From NCBI GenBank assembly GCA_009379725.1, contig WHTF01000027.1, positions 1-37,237 of the forward strand: a DNA stretch of 37,237 bases, read 5' to 3'. Both the position numbers and the translations under genes were made by a program. This DNA is from Deltaproteobacteria bacterium. Its GTDB lineage: Bacteria; Desulfobacterota; Binatia; UBA9968. Below, piece after piece: positions 15,741 through 24,561 of the stretch (the first letter of the stretch is position 1; every line of letters begins with the position of its first letter). A model generated the notes under the pieces. The model was not told where the DNA came from and ran no database searches. It was given only the letters and a program-made list of their open reading frames with translations.

Positions 15741-17312
15741 TTATATCGTGACCTGATACTTCCCGTCGCCGTCTTGGACGATTTTCCCGTTCTGATGAAG
15801 TTGCCCAACGGCACTCGCAATCGACCGATACTCCGTGGTTGGAAATAGTTCTAACAGGTCGGCAAAGAAGCTGTGAGATTTTTCCAGAGCGGCTAAAATT
15901 TTTTGCGATATTGTCTCTAAACTTTCGCTCGGCTTTGCTTTCGCTCCACCGTTTACAGATTCGGTCACGTCACCGAGATAGTTCTTCAGCTCAACCTTGC
16001 CCTGGTTGTAATAGACGATGCGCTGATAGCGGCTCGCCGGCACGTTCTCTGGAATTGTTGCATCGATACCCATCTTGGCAGTGGTGGGGATTTTGCCGGC
16101 CGCCGGTGGCGGCAACGATGGATCGAGCGGTTTGGAACGGGCGTTGGAAACGATCAGCACGTCGCGATCGGCCTGCACGCGGGTGGCGACGGCCCACTCC
16201 ACGTCGGTGGCGTCGAAAACGTCGATGTCGTCATCGACAATAGTTACATGTTTGATATCCGCGATGGAGAGCAAAGCCATAATGGCATTTTTACCGTCGC
16301 CGGGCGATTTTCTTATCGCCGCAACGATATGCCAGTGGCAACAACCGCCGGGCGTCACGTTGACGGCCGTGGCTTGAACACCGGCTTCATGGAGTACGCG
16401 CCAGGCCGCGGCCTCATAAATCGGCGCGCTCATCCAGATATTTTCCCAGGGCATGTGCAGCGCATAATAGATCGGATCCTTGCGCTGCAGGATCGCTTTA
16501 ATGCGCACGCGTGGATTGAGATGAATGCCGCCCATCAGACGATTGAACTCGCAAAAAGGACCCTCAGGGTGAATCCAGCCTTCGGGAAGAATTTCCCCTT
16601 CCAAAACGATTTCGGCGTCGGCGATACACGGCACCGGAATCGTTTCTCCGTCGGCCAGTGGCAGCGGCTCGCCGCGAAGCCCGCCCGCAAAGGTGAGCTC
16701 ATTGACGCCGAGATTGGCTTTAAAGGTCGCAGCGACTAACTCATAAGGATGGGTGCCGATGGAGATGGATATCGGTAGCGGCCTATTTTGTTGCAACGCG
16801 CGCTCGGCGAATTTGCGCAAATTATTGGGTGTTACAATGTCGATGCCGGTAATATTCTTTTCTTTGAGCATCAAGCGATAAATGCCCGCGTTCATTCCGA
16901 ATTCAGGATCCTCCCCAATCACGATCCCTCCGGTAATCATCGGCCCGCCATCCATTACGGAGAAAACCGGCACCGGCAGGTCGAAGAGATCGACGTCCTT
17001 GCCCGCGCGAATGGCATTCTTCACCGGCGCGTCTTTAACACGCTGGGGTTCGATCGGATGATCCATGGCCGCGCGCAGTTTTGCTTCAATCTTGTCGTAG
17101 GGAACACCCATCGCCAGGGCCAAGCGATTGCGCGATTGCAACAGCCCCGAGGCCACCGGCATCGAGTAACCGCGCACATTGGTAAACAAGATCGCCTGCT
17201 CCGACTGCGGCACCAGCGCCGCGATATCCCGGGCATCGATGGGTTTGGCAATCTCGATCAGCTCGTTATTGTTCTTCAACGCATCGAGGTAACTTCTAAA
17301 CGTGGCAACCAT
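15741..17312 (-). CDS. UbiD-family decarboxylase with C-terminal winged-helix-like extension
   Basis: A 523-residue prenylated-FMN decarboxylase homologue. UbiD enzymes reversibly decarboxylate aromatic or unsaturated acids. Visible landmarks are DLPVPVFSVMDGGPMITGGI, the catalytic acid region HPEGPFCEF (Glu250 and Glu255), NVTPGGCCHWHIVAAI and VDDDIDVFD. The family core ends near MGIDATIPE (about 423). Beyond it are roughly 100 extra residues, including 461-523, which look like a small winged-helix: three helical stretches and a DGDGKYQVTI hairpin. AAAGGAG lies about 7 nt before the ATG. Its partner prenyltransferase (UbiX) is not in the window. It is divergent from the LLM gene at 17436. 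Confidence 0.88.
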   Translation of the reverse strand: MVATFRSYLDALKNNNELIEIAKPIDARDIAALVPQSEQAILFTNVRGYSMPVASGLLQSRNRLALAMGVPYDKIEAKLRAAMDHPIEPQRVKDAPVKNAIRAGKDVDLFDLPVPVFSVMDGGPMITGGIVIGEDPEFGMNAGIYRLMLKEKNITGIDIVTPNNLRKFAERALQQNRPLPISISIGTHPYELVAATFKANLGVNELTFAGGLRGEPLPLADGETIPVPCIADAEIVLEGEILPEGWIHPEGPFCEFNRLMGGIHLNPRVRIKAILQRKDPIYYALHMPWENIWMSAPIYEAAAWRVLHEAGVQATAVNVTPGGCCHWHIVAAIRKSPGDGKNAIMALLSIADIKHVTIVDDDIDVFDATDVEWAVATRVQADRDVLIVSNARSKPLDPSLPPPAAGKIPTTAKMGIDATIPENVPASRYQRIVYYNQGKVELKNYLGDVTESVNGGAKAKPSESLETISQKILAALEKSHSFFADLLELFPTTEYRSIASAVGQLHQNGKIVQDGDGKYQVTI

Positions 17313-17435
17313 CGATCACTCCTTTCAGTTCGGCACGGTCAACCAACCATAGTAAAAATTTTGTGTCAATCGATGCCGCCGGTTTCGAATTTGCCGGAGC
17401 CTATGCTATGAAAGGCGAGAAGGAGAATCGGAACC

Positions 17436-18431
17436 ATGGCTTCATTTGGATTAACTTTGGCGAACCGCGGCGTGATCATCGGCGCCGTCACCGTTCCCGA
17501 GCTCTTCGACATGGCCAGACGCGGCGAAGATTCAGGCGCATTCGATGCCGTTTGGGTGGGCGACAGTCTGCTGGCCAAACCACGATTGGAATCGATCGCT
17601 CTCTTGTCCGCCCTCGCCGTCGTCACCAAAAAAGTCCGGCTGGCCGTCGGCTGCATGGCAACGTTTCCGCAACGCCATCCTGCGTTACTCGCCCAGCAAT
17701 GGGCCAGCCTGGATGTCATCTCGGAAGGGCGCGCTTGGCTCGCGGTTTGTTTAGGCGGTCCCAACGAGCAGAGCCCGGCGCAGGCGCTTGAACACCGGGT
17801 CATGGGTATTAAGGATACTGAACGAGTCGGGCGGCTAGAGGAAGGAATCACGATCCTGCGCAAGCTCTTCCACGAAGAGAAGGCATCGCACAAAGGACGC
17901 TTCTACGAATTCGAAGGAGTCACCATTGAACCTCGCCCGGTACAAAATCCGCTGCCGATTTGGATCGCCAGCAACCCCACCGGACTGACCTGGAAAGACG
18001 GCGCCAGCGCGCCGTCGCCTGCAGTGGAGCGCGGCTTACGCCGGGTGGCGAAATTCGCCGACGGTTGGATGACCAACAAAGTGACGCCCGAAGAATTTAA
18101 ATCGCAATGGACGCGCATCCTCGAAATGGCCAAAGAAGAAGGCCGCGATCCGGCGAAAATCGGCAGCTCGCTCTATCACAACATCAATATCAAAGAAGAC
18201 CGCAAAGTCGCCCTCGAAGAAAGCAAAGCTTTTCTGGATAAGTACTACACTTCAAATTTCAGCATGAAGTTCGTCGAAGGTTTTACCACCGCGGGGACGG
18301 CGCAACAATGTATCGAAGAACTTAAAGCGTATTTTAACGCCGGCATAGAGCACATTACTCTAAGAATGACTTCGTGGAATCAGGGTGGCCAAATGAAGCG
18401 GTTCTTGGAAGAAGTCGCGCCGTCGTTTTAA
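17436..18431 (+). CDS. LLM-class flavin-dependent oxidoreductase
   Basis: A 331-residue luciferase-like TIM-barrel oxidoreductase starting MASFGLTLANRGVIIG. Typical segments are FDAVWVGDSLLAKPRLESIA, RHPALLAQQWASLDVISEGR, PRPVQNPLPIWIASNP and a C-terminal TTAGTAQQCIEELKAYF. These enzymes use FMNH2 or F420H2. GGAG lies 8-11 nt upstream of the ATG. It begins a rightward series with VOC and class II aldolase genes, and shares its upstream region with the divergent UbiD gene, so joint control is plausible. Confidence 0.88.
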   Translation: MASFGLTLANRGVIIGAVTVPELFDMARRGEDSGAFDAVWVGDSLLAKPRLESIALLSALAVVTKKVRLAVGCMATFPQRHPALLAQQWASLDVISEGRAWLAVCLGGPNEQSPAQALEHRVMGIKDTERVGRLEEGITILRKLFHEEKASHKGRFYEFEGVTIEPRPVQNPLPIWIASNPTGLTWKDGASAPSPAVERGLRRVAKFADGWMTNKVTPEEFKSQWTRILEMAKEEGRDPAKIGSSLYHNINIKEDRKVALEESKAFLDKYYTSNFSMKFVEGFTTAGTAQQCIEELKAYFNAGIEHITLRMTSWNQGGQMKRFLEEVAPSF

Positions 18432-18457
18432 GGCATGATTTCGCTGGGTTCATAAAC

Positions 18458-19237
18458 ATGCTTCAAGGTATCGATCATATTGTCATCGTCGTGAAAGACC
18501 TCCAGGCGGCGGCCGACGACTACCGTCAGTTGGGCTTTAACGTCGTCTCCGGCGGTCGACATCCGGTAGGCAGTCACAACGCGCTGATCTCCTTTGCCGA
18601 CGGGTCTTATCTCGAAATCATCGCCTTTTATCGCGACGCGATCGATCATCGCTGGTGGGAGCCATTGCAAAAAGGTGAACGGTTGGTCGATTATTGCATG
18701 CAGACCGGCGACCTTTCAGGCGACACTCAAAAGTTTCGCAAAGCCGGCGTCGCGATCAACGATCCGGTGCCGTGGTCGCGAACCCGACCGGATGGTTTTG
18801 AATTGAAATGGATTCTTTCACTGGCCACAGGCTCGCACCGAGGAGTAGCGCCTTTTTTAATCCAGGACGTGACGCCGCGACAGGAACGTATTCCCCAGCA
18901 GTTCGAACACAAAAACGGCGCCGCCGGAATCGATACCGTCACCATCGCCGTCGGTGAGCTCAGTCAAATCGGGCGCTGGTACAACGCCGTGCTCGGCAAG
19001 AAAGGCGAGCCGATCGCGCGGCGAGAACTTGGAGCGGAAGGTTTACGTTTTCCCGTTGGCTGCCAAAATATCGAGTTCCTGATGCCATCGGATCCTTCCA
19101 GTCCGCTGATTAACTGGATGCGGACCTACGGACCATCGCCCTACGCTGCCACCCTGAGAAGCAGTAGTTTCGCGCCTAAGATTTTGGATCAGCGCTTGCT
19201 ACACGGCGTCGACCTGCGGTTAGAAGGTTCCAAATAG
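18458..19237 (+). CDS. VOC-family protein (Glyoxalase_3-like)
   Basis: A 259-residue protein with two VOC-like halves. The first begins MLQGIDHIVIVVKDLQAAAD and contains GSHNALISFADGSYLEIIAF; the second begins near GAAGIDTVTIAVGELSQIGR and ends RFPVGCQNIEFLMP. The layout matches the Glyoxalase_3-like group that is often annotated as VOC protein of unknown role. I start at ATG 18458, 26 nt after the preceding stop; the frame is open further upstream but inside the LLM gene, and no Shine-Dalgarno site is clear. It may be co-transcribed with the LLM gene. Confidence 0.8.
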   Translation: MLQGIDHIVIVVKDLQAAADDYRQLGFNVVSGGRHPVGSHNALISFADGSYLEIIAFYRDAIDHRWWEPLQKGERLVDYCMQTGDLSGDTQKFRKAGVAINDPVPWSRTRPDGFELKWILSLATGSHRGVAPFLIQDVTPRQERIPQQFEHKNGAAGIDTVTIAVGELSQIGRWYNAVLGKKGEPIARRELGAEGLRFPVGCQNIEFLMPSDPSSPLINWMRTYGPSPYAATLRSSSFAPKILDQRLLHGVDLRLEGSK

Positions 19238-19310
19238 CCCGTTCGTACAATCGACCCACTGTCGTTATTAAGATCGTAGCGCCAAACATCATTTTCACGG
19301 AGAATTACTG

Positions 19311-20003
19311 ATGACGATGCAAGAAAAACTCGCCCTGGCTTGCGGCATCCTTGCCATGCAAGGCCACAACGATCTGATCTATGGTCATGTTTCGGCGCTG
19401 AGCGAAACGCCGGGGCAATACTGGATCAAGGGGTCCGGCATTGGCTTGGAAGAAGTTACCGAAGACGATCTCGTTCTGATCGACTTCGAAGGCAACAAGA
19501 TCGCCGGCAAACGCAAACGGCACAATGAGTTTCCGATCCATAGCGAGGTGTACCGAACCAATCCTGAAATCCGTTGCGTGATCCATACCCACCCGGTTTA
19601 TTCGACGATCATCGCTTCGTCGGAGCATCGCCTTCTGCCGATCACCAACATGAGCTGCGCCTTTTATCCGCCGGCGCTGAAGAAGTTCGAGGAATCTTCC
19701 GATCTCATCGTGACTGCCGAACAGGGAATCGCCGTCGCTAAACTATTGGGAGAACACAAAATCGTGCTGCTGCGCAACCACGGCATCGTCGTGGCGGCCA
19801 ATTCCATTGAGGAGGCTTGTGTCCGTGGAGTGCTTCTCGAACACAGCGCCAAGACCCAGGTCGCCGCCGCGTCGATGGGCGCTTTCTCATGGGCCACCGA
19901 CGCCGAGGCCCTGCTCAAGCGCAAACGCTTTTATCACCCCGACGCGGTGCAAAATCTTTGGGAGTATTTCGGCAGGCAGCTCCGGCAACATCAAGGCAAA
20001 TAA
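19311..20003 (+). CDS. class II aldolase/adducin family protein
   Basis: A 230-residue zinc aldolase-fold protein. Glu79 in PIHSEVYR, His92 and His94 in IHTHPVYST and His157 in LRNHGIVV are the expected catalytic and metal residues. NDLIYGHVS marks the substrate-binding loop, here GHVS rather than the more common GNxS. Members act on fuculose- or ribulose-phosphate, or on hydroxy-acid CoA-pathway intermediates. It is about 73 nt behind the VOC gene, with GGAG about 11 nt before the ATG. It is clearly different from the aldolase at 10865, so it is not a recent duplicate. Confidence 0.86.
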   Translation: MTMQEKLALACGILAMQGHNDLIYGHVSALSETPGQYWIKGSGIGLEEVTEDDLVLIDFEGNKIAGKRKRHNEFPIHSEVYRTNPEIRCVIHTHPVYSTIIASSEHRLLPITNMSCAFYPPALKKFEESSDLIVTAEQGIAVAKLLGEHKIVLLRNHGIVVAANSIEEACVRGVLLEHSAKTQVAAASMGAFSWATDAEALLKRKRFYHPDAVQNLWEYFGRQLRQHQGK

Positions 20004-20006
20004 CCC

Positions 20007-20218
20007 TTCAACCGCGGCTCAAAGTCATCGTTCAACCGCGGCTCTTCGAGCCGCTATTCAAAAGTTCAATAGTTCAAGGTAAGAGGGCGTTTGAAGCGCC
20101 GTGGCCACTTCTAATAACCAACTCTGACGTTGAACTTTTGAACCATTGAACCTTGAACAAATTACTTACTTCTGACGTTGAACTTTTGAACCGTTGAACC
20201 TTTGAACAAAGTAATTAC
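20007..20218. repeat. TTGAAC/TTCAA-rich repeat cluster with two 48-bp tandem units
   Basis: The 211-nt convergent spacer is made mostly of repeats. TTCAACCGCGGCTC occurs at 20007-20020 and 20031-20044. TTCAAAAGTTCAA at 20057-20069 is the inverse complement of TTGAACTTTTGAA at 20130-20142 and 20178-20190. The latter two sit in imperfect 48-bp tandem units at 20123-20170 and 20171-20218; each unit begins TCTGACGTTGAAC and shares at least its first 22 nt. The final unit overlaps the last codons of the M20 gene. Related words occur at 2516-2526 and 36148-36168, so it is a dispersed family. Confidence 0.75.
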
Positions 20219-21402
20219 CGGTGCAGCGCCACGAACGCGAAAACTTTCGCGGCATTGAAGACATCGTTTAGCGAAACTAGATCCTGGTCGGTATGCTGGA
20301 AACGATTATTTCGCGCGCCATAGTTGATCGCCTGGATACCGCGAAAATTGAACAGGCCGGTATCGTTGGCGGCGGTGGAGAAGCTGTACTGCGGCTCATA
20401 GTTTAAAACCGTGCGTATCCCGTGCTCCAGCGCGCGCACCACCTCGGCCTCCTTCCCCACTTCGCTCGGATACATGAAATCCTTTGCCTGAACTTCGACC
20501 TCGAATGGTTCGATGGCGCCAATGGCTTCAACCATCTGCTGCACAGCTCTGTTCGGATCGTCGCCGGGAAGAAGACGCCGGTCAAACATAATACGGCATT
20601 CGTTTTGGATCGTGTGTGTGGCCTTGGGAAAACTTTCGATGGCATTGGGTGCGAGACTCACTTTTCCGAGCGAAGGGTGCGTTTTGGTCTCCGGATAAGG
20701 CATCAACGGTTTGAGTTTTTCCAACACCTTATATGCGCCGTCAATGGCGTTGATTCCCTCCCACGGCCGGCTGCTATGCGCCTGTTTGCCGCGCACCGTC
20801 ACAAGCACATCGATCCGGCCCTTGTTGCCGAGTTGAATCTCCGGCGGTCCATCGATAATACACCAATCCGCTTCCACCCGACCGTGATCCAGGACATAAG
20901 CCAGCGCATCGTGCCGCCCGGTCTCGCCGGCGGTGCTGACGACAAAGTAGAGATCCGACGGCAGTTGCACCTTACCGGCGCCGATGAAACGGATCGCAGC
21001 CAGCATTGCCGCAAGACTCCCCTTTTGCTCACAAGCTCCTCTGCCCCACACGCACTCACCGTGCAGTTTATACGGTTCACCATCGATGATTTCGCCGGAA
21101 TAGGGATTCTGCATCGTGCTCGGCGCGGCGCACATCGCGTAACCAACCAGCATCAGCCGGTCTGTTTGGGTCCTTCCTTTGATGTGGAGAATAAGATTGC
21201 CCATGCCGTCGAGAGACGGGTGAAGGCCGGCTTTCTCGATTTCCGGTTTGATCACCTCTCGGATGAGAGCAATGACCTGCGGCTCCTGCTCAAGTAATAC
21301 GGTCTGCGGACTCGGGTGCTGAACCAGCTTTACCAGGAGACGTTTGACCTCGTCATAGTCGAGATTTTTTTCGATCAGCTTTCGAGCTATTTGGGCGTCC
21401 AT
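20215..21402 (-). CDS. M20/ArgE-like peptidase homologue with altered metal site
   Basis: A 395-residue protein with the M20 layout: catalytic domain, a dimerisation insert (GKQAHSSRPWEGINAIDGAY) and a C-terminal HTDQDLVSLNDVF. M20 enzymes normally use a HxD motif, a D-x-K-G, an EE pair and a final His to bind two zincs. Here the HxD position reads GYAMCAAP (about 87-94), the D-x-K-G is ACEQKG with Glu125 replacing Asp, and the EE is GE (159-160). The final His is kept. Hydrolysis is therefore doubtful, or the metal site is unusual. I start at ATG 21402, 26 nt after the permease stop; the longer frame lies inside the permease gene. Confidence 0.75.
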   Translation of the reverse strand: MDAQIARKLIEKNLDYDEVKRLLVKLVQHPSPQTVLLEQEPQVIALIREVIKPEIEKAGLHPSLDGMGNLILHIKGRTQTDRLMLVGYAMCAAPSTMQNPYSGEIIDGEPYKLHGECVWGRGACEQKGSLAAMLAAIRFIGAGKVQLPSDLYFVVSTAGETGRHDALAYVLDHGRVEADWCIIDGPPEIQLGNKGRIDVLVTVRGKQAHSSRPWEGINAIDGAYKVLEKLKPLMPYPETKTHPSLGKVSLAPNAIESFPKATHTIQNECRIMFDRRLLPGDDPNRAVQQMVEAIGAIEPFEVEVQAKDFMYPSEVGKEAEVVRALEHGIRTVLNYEPQYSFSTAANDTGLFNFRGIQAINYGARNNRFQHTDQDLVSLNDVFNAAKVFAFVALHR

Positions 21403-21428
21403 AACACCGGGAATTCCGCTGCTCTGTA

Positions 21429-23174
21429 TTATGTGGCCTCGTAATGGGTACCGGTTCTCCCGATCCGGCGGGCAATCACAATAAGAACAGCACAAATGAT
21501 ACTGACGATCATCGCCAGCGAACACATCGGCCCGAAATACCCGTCGGTATAAAAATTATAGAGCAAAGGGCCGATGGGTTCAGCTCCGGGCGAATAAAGA
21601 AACACTGAAGTACTAAACTCGCGAAGATAAATAGTCGCCAATATGATCCAACCGGCGATGAAGCCGGGCCTCATTAACGGCAGAAGGATCCGGCGAAACG
21701 TTGCAAGAAAGCCGGCTCCAGAGGCTTTGGAAGCATCCTCCATATCGTCATGGATCTGAACTATCGTGCTGGTCATAGTGCGCAATCCATACGGCAAAAA
21801 ACGGGTGATATAACCGATCATCAATATCCATAGAGTGCCATAGATGGGCAGCGGTATGTAAACGTAGGTCCAAACCAAACCTATCGCCAGGGCTGATCCC
21901 GGAAAAGCCCACGGAATAAACGTCAGGGCTTCGATAATTCCACGACCCGCCACTTTTGTCTTGGTCGTGATGTAGGAAGTGAGTCCCGCCAACAGCATGC
22001 ATAATGTGGCTCCTACCACCGCCAGGAACACACTATGCTGAATGGCTTGGTAGGTCCGACTGTCAGTCAGATTGAAAAGGTAATGTTCAAAGGTCAGCAA
22101 ACTCCATGTCTTCGGTCCGGGTATGTGAACGTAACTCACCAGCGAAGTGTAAAGCAGAACCCCGAAGGGCAGAACAAACACCAGGATCAAAATGAGCGCG
22201 GCGAAAGCAAACGCGGCGTAGCGCCACTTCCCCAGATCGATGACGTTGGGGCGATAGCCTCGTCCCGTTACCGTGACATATCGCTCCGAACTCTTCGTCA
22301 GGCGCCGGTAAAGATAAACGAATACCATCGTAATGAGAAGCAGGGACACCGCGTAGGTAGCCGCCAAATTATAATTCGGCGGAAACGCGCCGAGCGTCTC
22401 CCGGTAGAGCTTTGTCGTAAAGACTTCAATGCGGGCCGGCAACGCGATGACGGCCGGAGTGTCAAAGCTTTCGATCGCACGCACGAAGTTAAGGGTTGCG
22501 GCGGCGAGCAATGCCGGTCTTATGATCGGAAACGTGATCCGCCAAACAACTTGAAGGTTCCCGGAACCTGCCACTCTGGCGGACTCTTCGAGAGAAGGGT
22601 CCATGGAGTAAAGACCGGCGGAAATAATCAAAAACGCTAATGGCGTGGTGATCAACGCCTCGACGAAGATCATTCCCCACATCGAGTAAATATTGAAAGG
22701 CGCTGATTCCAAGCCGAATATTTGCATCAGCGCCAGGTTAAGCAAGCCCACCCGGGGATTGAGTAGAAGGACCCAGGAAACTCCCAGCATGAGCGGCGGC
22801 AGGATGTTAGGGATAATCGCCGTCAGCTCGATGAATTTCCTGAAAGGAGCATTGGTGCGAACCGCGACCCAGGCCAGGGCGGTTGCGAGGATCGTCGCCA
22901 ATAAGGCGGACCCGCCGGCGAATACAAATGAATTCACCAGCAACGTAAACGTCGCGGGGTCCGAGTATGCCGTAATATAATTTACCAGAGTGAACTGACC
23001 GGGGACTCCGATGGGTTCGCTCATGAAGCTGCCATAGAGCAGCATCAACGTCGGGGAAAGGCTGAGATAGGCTATCAGCACCGCCGTTGCGAAAATGACC
23101 AATCGGAGAGGGTCGTAGCGAATCAACTGCATCGGCCATTCGCGAACTCGTGCAAACAATGCTGTATGATTCAT
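21429..23174 (-). CDS. ABC transporter permease, FbpB-type fused double domain
   Basis: A 581-residue inner-membrane permease with about twelve hydrophobic segments in two homologous halves, as in ferric-iron transporters FbpB/SfuB. Each half contains the transporter coupling loop: SLEESARVAGSGNLQVVWRI in the first and DMEDASKASGAGFLATFRRI in the second, both with the EAA-type Ala-Gly spacing. The gene follows its binding protein by 113 nt, including an inverted-repeat attenuator. No ATP-binding subunit is in the window. AAAGGAG lies upstream of the ATG. The closest described systems import ferric iron; phosphonate or spermidine types are less likely. Confidence 0.88.
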   Translation of the reverse strand: MNHTALFARVREWPMQLIRYDPLRLVIFATAVLIAYLSLSPTLMLLYGSFMSEPIGVPGQFTLVNYITAYSDPATFTLLVNSFVFAGGSALLATILATALAWVAVRTNAPFRKFIELTAIIPNILPPLMLGVSWVLLLNPRVGLLNLALMQIFGLESAPFNIYSMWGMIFVEALITTPLAFLIISAGLYSMDPSLEESARVAGSGNLQVVWRITFPIIRPALLAAATLNFVRAIESFDTPAVIALPARIEVFTTKLYRETLGAFPPNYNLAATYAVSLLLITMVFVYLYRRLTKSSERYVTVTGRGYRPNVIDLGKWRYAAFAFAALILILVFVLPFGVLLYTSLVSYVHIPGPKTWSLLTFEHYLFNLTDSRTYQAIQHSVFLAVVGATLCMLLAGLTSYITTKTKVAGRGIIEALTFIPWAFPGSALAIGLVWTYVYIPLPIYGTLWILMIGYITRFLPYGLRTMTSTIVQIHDDMEDASKASGAGFLATFRRILLPLMRPGFIAGWIILATIYLREFSTSVFLYSPGAEPIGPLLYNFYTDGYFGPMCSLAMIVSIICAVLIVIARRIGRTGTHYEAT

Positions 23175-23209
23175 GGCGCACTAATCAAAGGAGAATCGAT
23201 AAACAAATA

Positions 23210-23248
23210 GAGGGCTGGTCCGCCGAACCTACTCGAGAACCAGCCCTC
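23210..23248 (-). terminator. inverted repeat between binding-protein and permease genes (attenuator)
   Basis: GAGGGCTGGT (23210-23219) pairs perfectly with ACCAGCCCTC (23239-23248), a 10-bp stem. In the minus direction it is followed by TATTTGTTTAT, a T-rich tract. Its place between the two genes fits the usual arrangement that keeps binding-protein mRNA in excess. Confidence 0.6.
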
Positions 23249-23287
23249 CGCTTATTTTATACTAATTGAAACGCCAAACGGTTCTAT

Positions 23288-24295
23288 CTAAAAAAACAGT
23301 TTATGATATTCACCCATGATCTTTTTGAATTCCTTCTCATCCGGAGTGTCCATGAATATCGATCGCTCGGCAACCGTTTGCGCGTCGTGGATATCCGGAT
23401 TGATCCCAGGATAAAGGACGAATTCACCTTCTTGCGCTATCGCCTTTTGACCCTCGGGCGAGGTGACGTATTCGATGTACAGTTTCGCGGCATTCGGATT
23501 ATTCGCTTTGGCGCTCAGGTTGGCATAGTTGGGATCGGCCAAAAATTTATCGATCATCACGTAATCGATGGGCCCTTTGTATTGTTTGACGTATTTGACG
23601 TAGGTGATACCGAGCTTGGCCTCTCCCCGGACAAGCACATTGGCCACTGGAGCCAAAGATTCGACCATGTGGGGCCGCTGATTCGCCAGGCCTTTAACAA
23701 ACGGCTGCGCTTTTTCTCCGATGAGCTTGTCTAAATTAGCAAGGAATTGCGCAGTCGTGGTATGCCGGGACGGGTCGGGCATGCTGATCTGCCCCTTCCA
23801 CTTGGCATTCAAGAGATCGTTGAAGCTCTTGGGCGTGTCTCCTTTTTTGACCAGCTCCGTATTGTACAGAATACTGATGGGCAAAAACCTCCAAGGCGTC
23901 ATCACGCCTTGTTTATCCTTAAATTTGTCGGGAAACTTTTCCGAGGAAGGCGAAATGAATTTGCCGAACATGTTATTGTTTCTCATGATCAGCTGAACTC
24001 CCCGGTTGCCTTCCACGACGTCAAAGCCGGGGCGGCCAGCGCGCCATTCGGTGAGGGCTCGGTCCATAACCTTGGTCGAGGACGCGCGCCAGTACTCGAC
24101 CTTAATGCCGTATTTCTTTTCAAACCCATTGTTGATCGCGCCCATCGATTTCGGTGGCACGGAACCGTAAACGACGACCTTACCCTCTTTTTTGGCCGCC
24201 TCTATGTTGACCTGTTGAGCGACCGCGCTGCCGGAAAGAATTAAGCCTGCCAAAGCCATTGCGCCGAACGTCCAGTACTGGTTTATCTTATTCAC
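23288..24295 (-). CDS. extracellular ferric-type solute-binding protein
   Basis: A 335-residue exported binding protein of the FbpA-like family. The signal peptide (NKINQYWTFGAMALAGLILS..., cleavage after AVA) is followed by a VNIEAAKKEGKVVVYGS start, the classic N-terminus of iron-binding members. Later landmarks are SMPDPSRHTTTAQFL, AKLGITYVKYVK and YIEYVTSPEGQKAIAQEGEF. I start at GTG 24295 because AAGGAGG lies 3 nt upstream; the longer frame has no ribosome site. It is the first gene of an iron-type ABC operon with the permease downstream. No tyrosine pair typical of FbpA is obvious, so metal versus other ligands stays open. Confidence 0.86.
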   Translation of the reverse strand: MNKINQYWTFGAMALAGLILSGSAVAQQVNIEAAKKEGKVVVYGSVPPKSMGAINNGFEKKYGIKVEYWRASSTKVMDRALTEWRAGRPGFDVVEGNRGVQLIMRNNNMFGKFISPSSEKFPDKFKDKQGVMTPWRFLPISILYNTELVKKGDTPKSFNDLLNAKWKGQISMPDPSRHTTTAQFLANLDKLIGEKAQPFVKGLANQRPHMVESLAPVANVLVRGEAKLGITYVKYVKQYKGPIDYVMIDKFLADPNYANLSAKANNPNAAKLYIEYVTSPEGQKAIAQEGEFVLYPGINPDIHDAQTVAERSIFMDTPDEKEFKKIMGEYHKLFF

Positions 24296-24328
24296 AATCC
24301 CTCCTTTTTTGCATAAACTCGAAGTCCG

Positions 24329-24361
24329 ATTATACCTATATATCCACCTGGTCGAAGTCAA
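24329..24361 (-). promoter_or_regulatory. possible promoter of the ferric-type ABC operon
   Basis: In the 266-nt spacer, reading leftward, TTGACT (24361-24356) and TATAAT (24334-24329) lie upstream of GTG 24295. The boxes are good, but the spacing is 21 nt, longer than ideal, so a different -35 or an activator may be used. The remainder of this spacer shows no gene I can support. Confidence 0.35.
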
Positions 24362-24561
24362 GCTCTTCCCGCACAACACTGGCCTGCCCAACAGCTCAAG
24401 AAAAACACCGAACATTGGGAACCAGAGCTGCACAATGACAGATGTAGTGAGTTCCTATGAATTAGACGACGACGGCGTAAAATCCATCAAGCCGGTCTAT
24501 TTCGGTTGATACTTTTAAACGGAGAGCAGATCTATTGTTAAAACTTTAAAGGGGGAGCTGT

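Noticed and set aside
15614-15751. 45-codon plus-strand frame after coxS
   Set aside because: No resemblance to the missing large subunit, no ribosome site, and it overlaps the end of the UbiD gene.
20007-20218. Repeat cluster as a possible CRISPR array
   Set aside because: Units are adjacent 48-bp tandem copies with no unique spacers, and no cas genes are near.
24309-24509. 66-codon plus-strand frame in the ABC-operon spacer
   Set aside because: No recognisable family or ribosome site, and it overlaps the probable promoter of the opposite operon.
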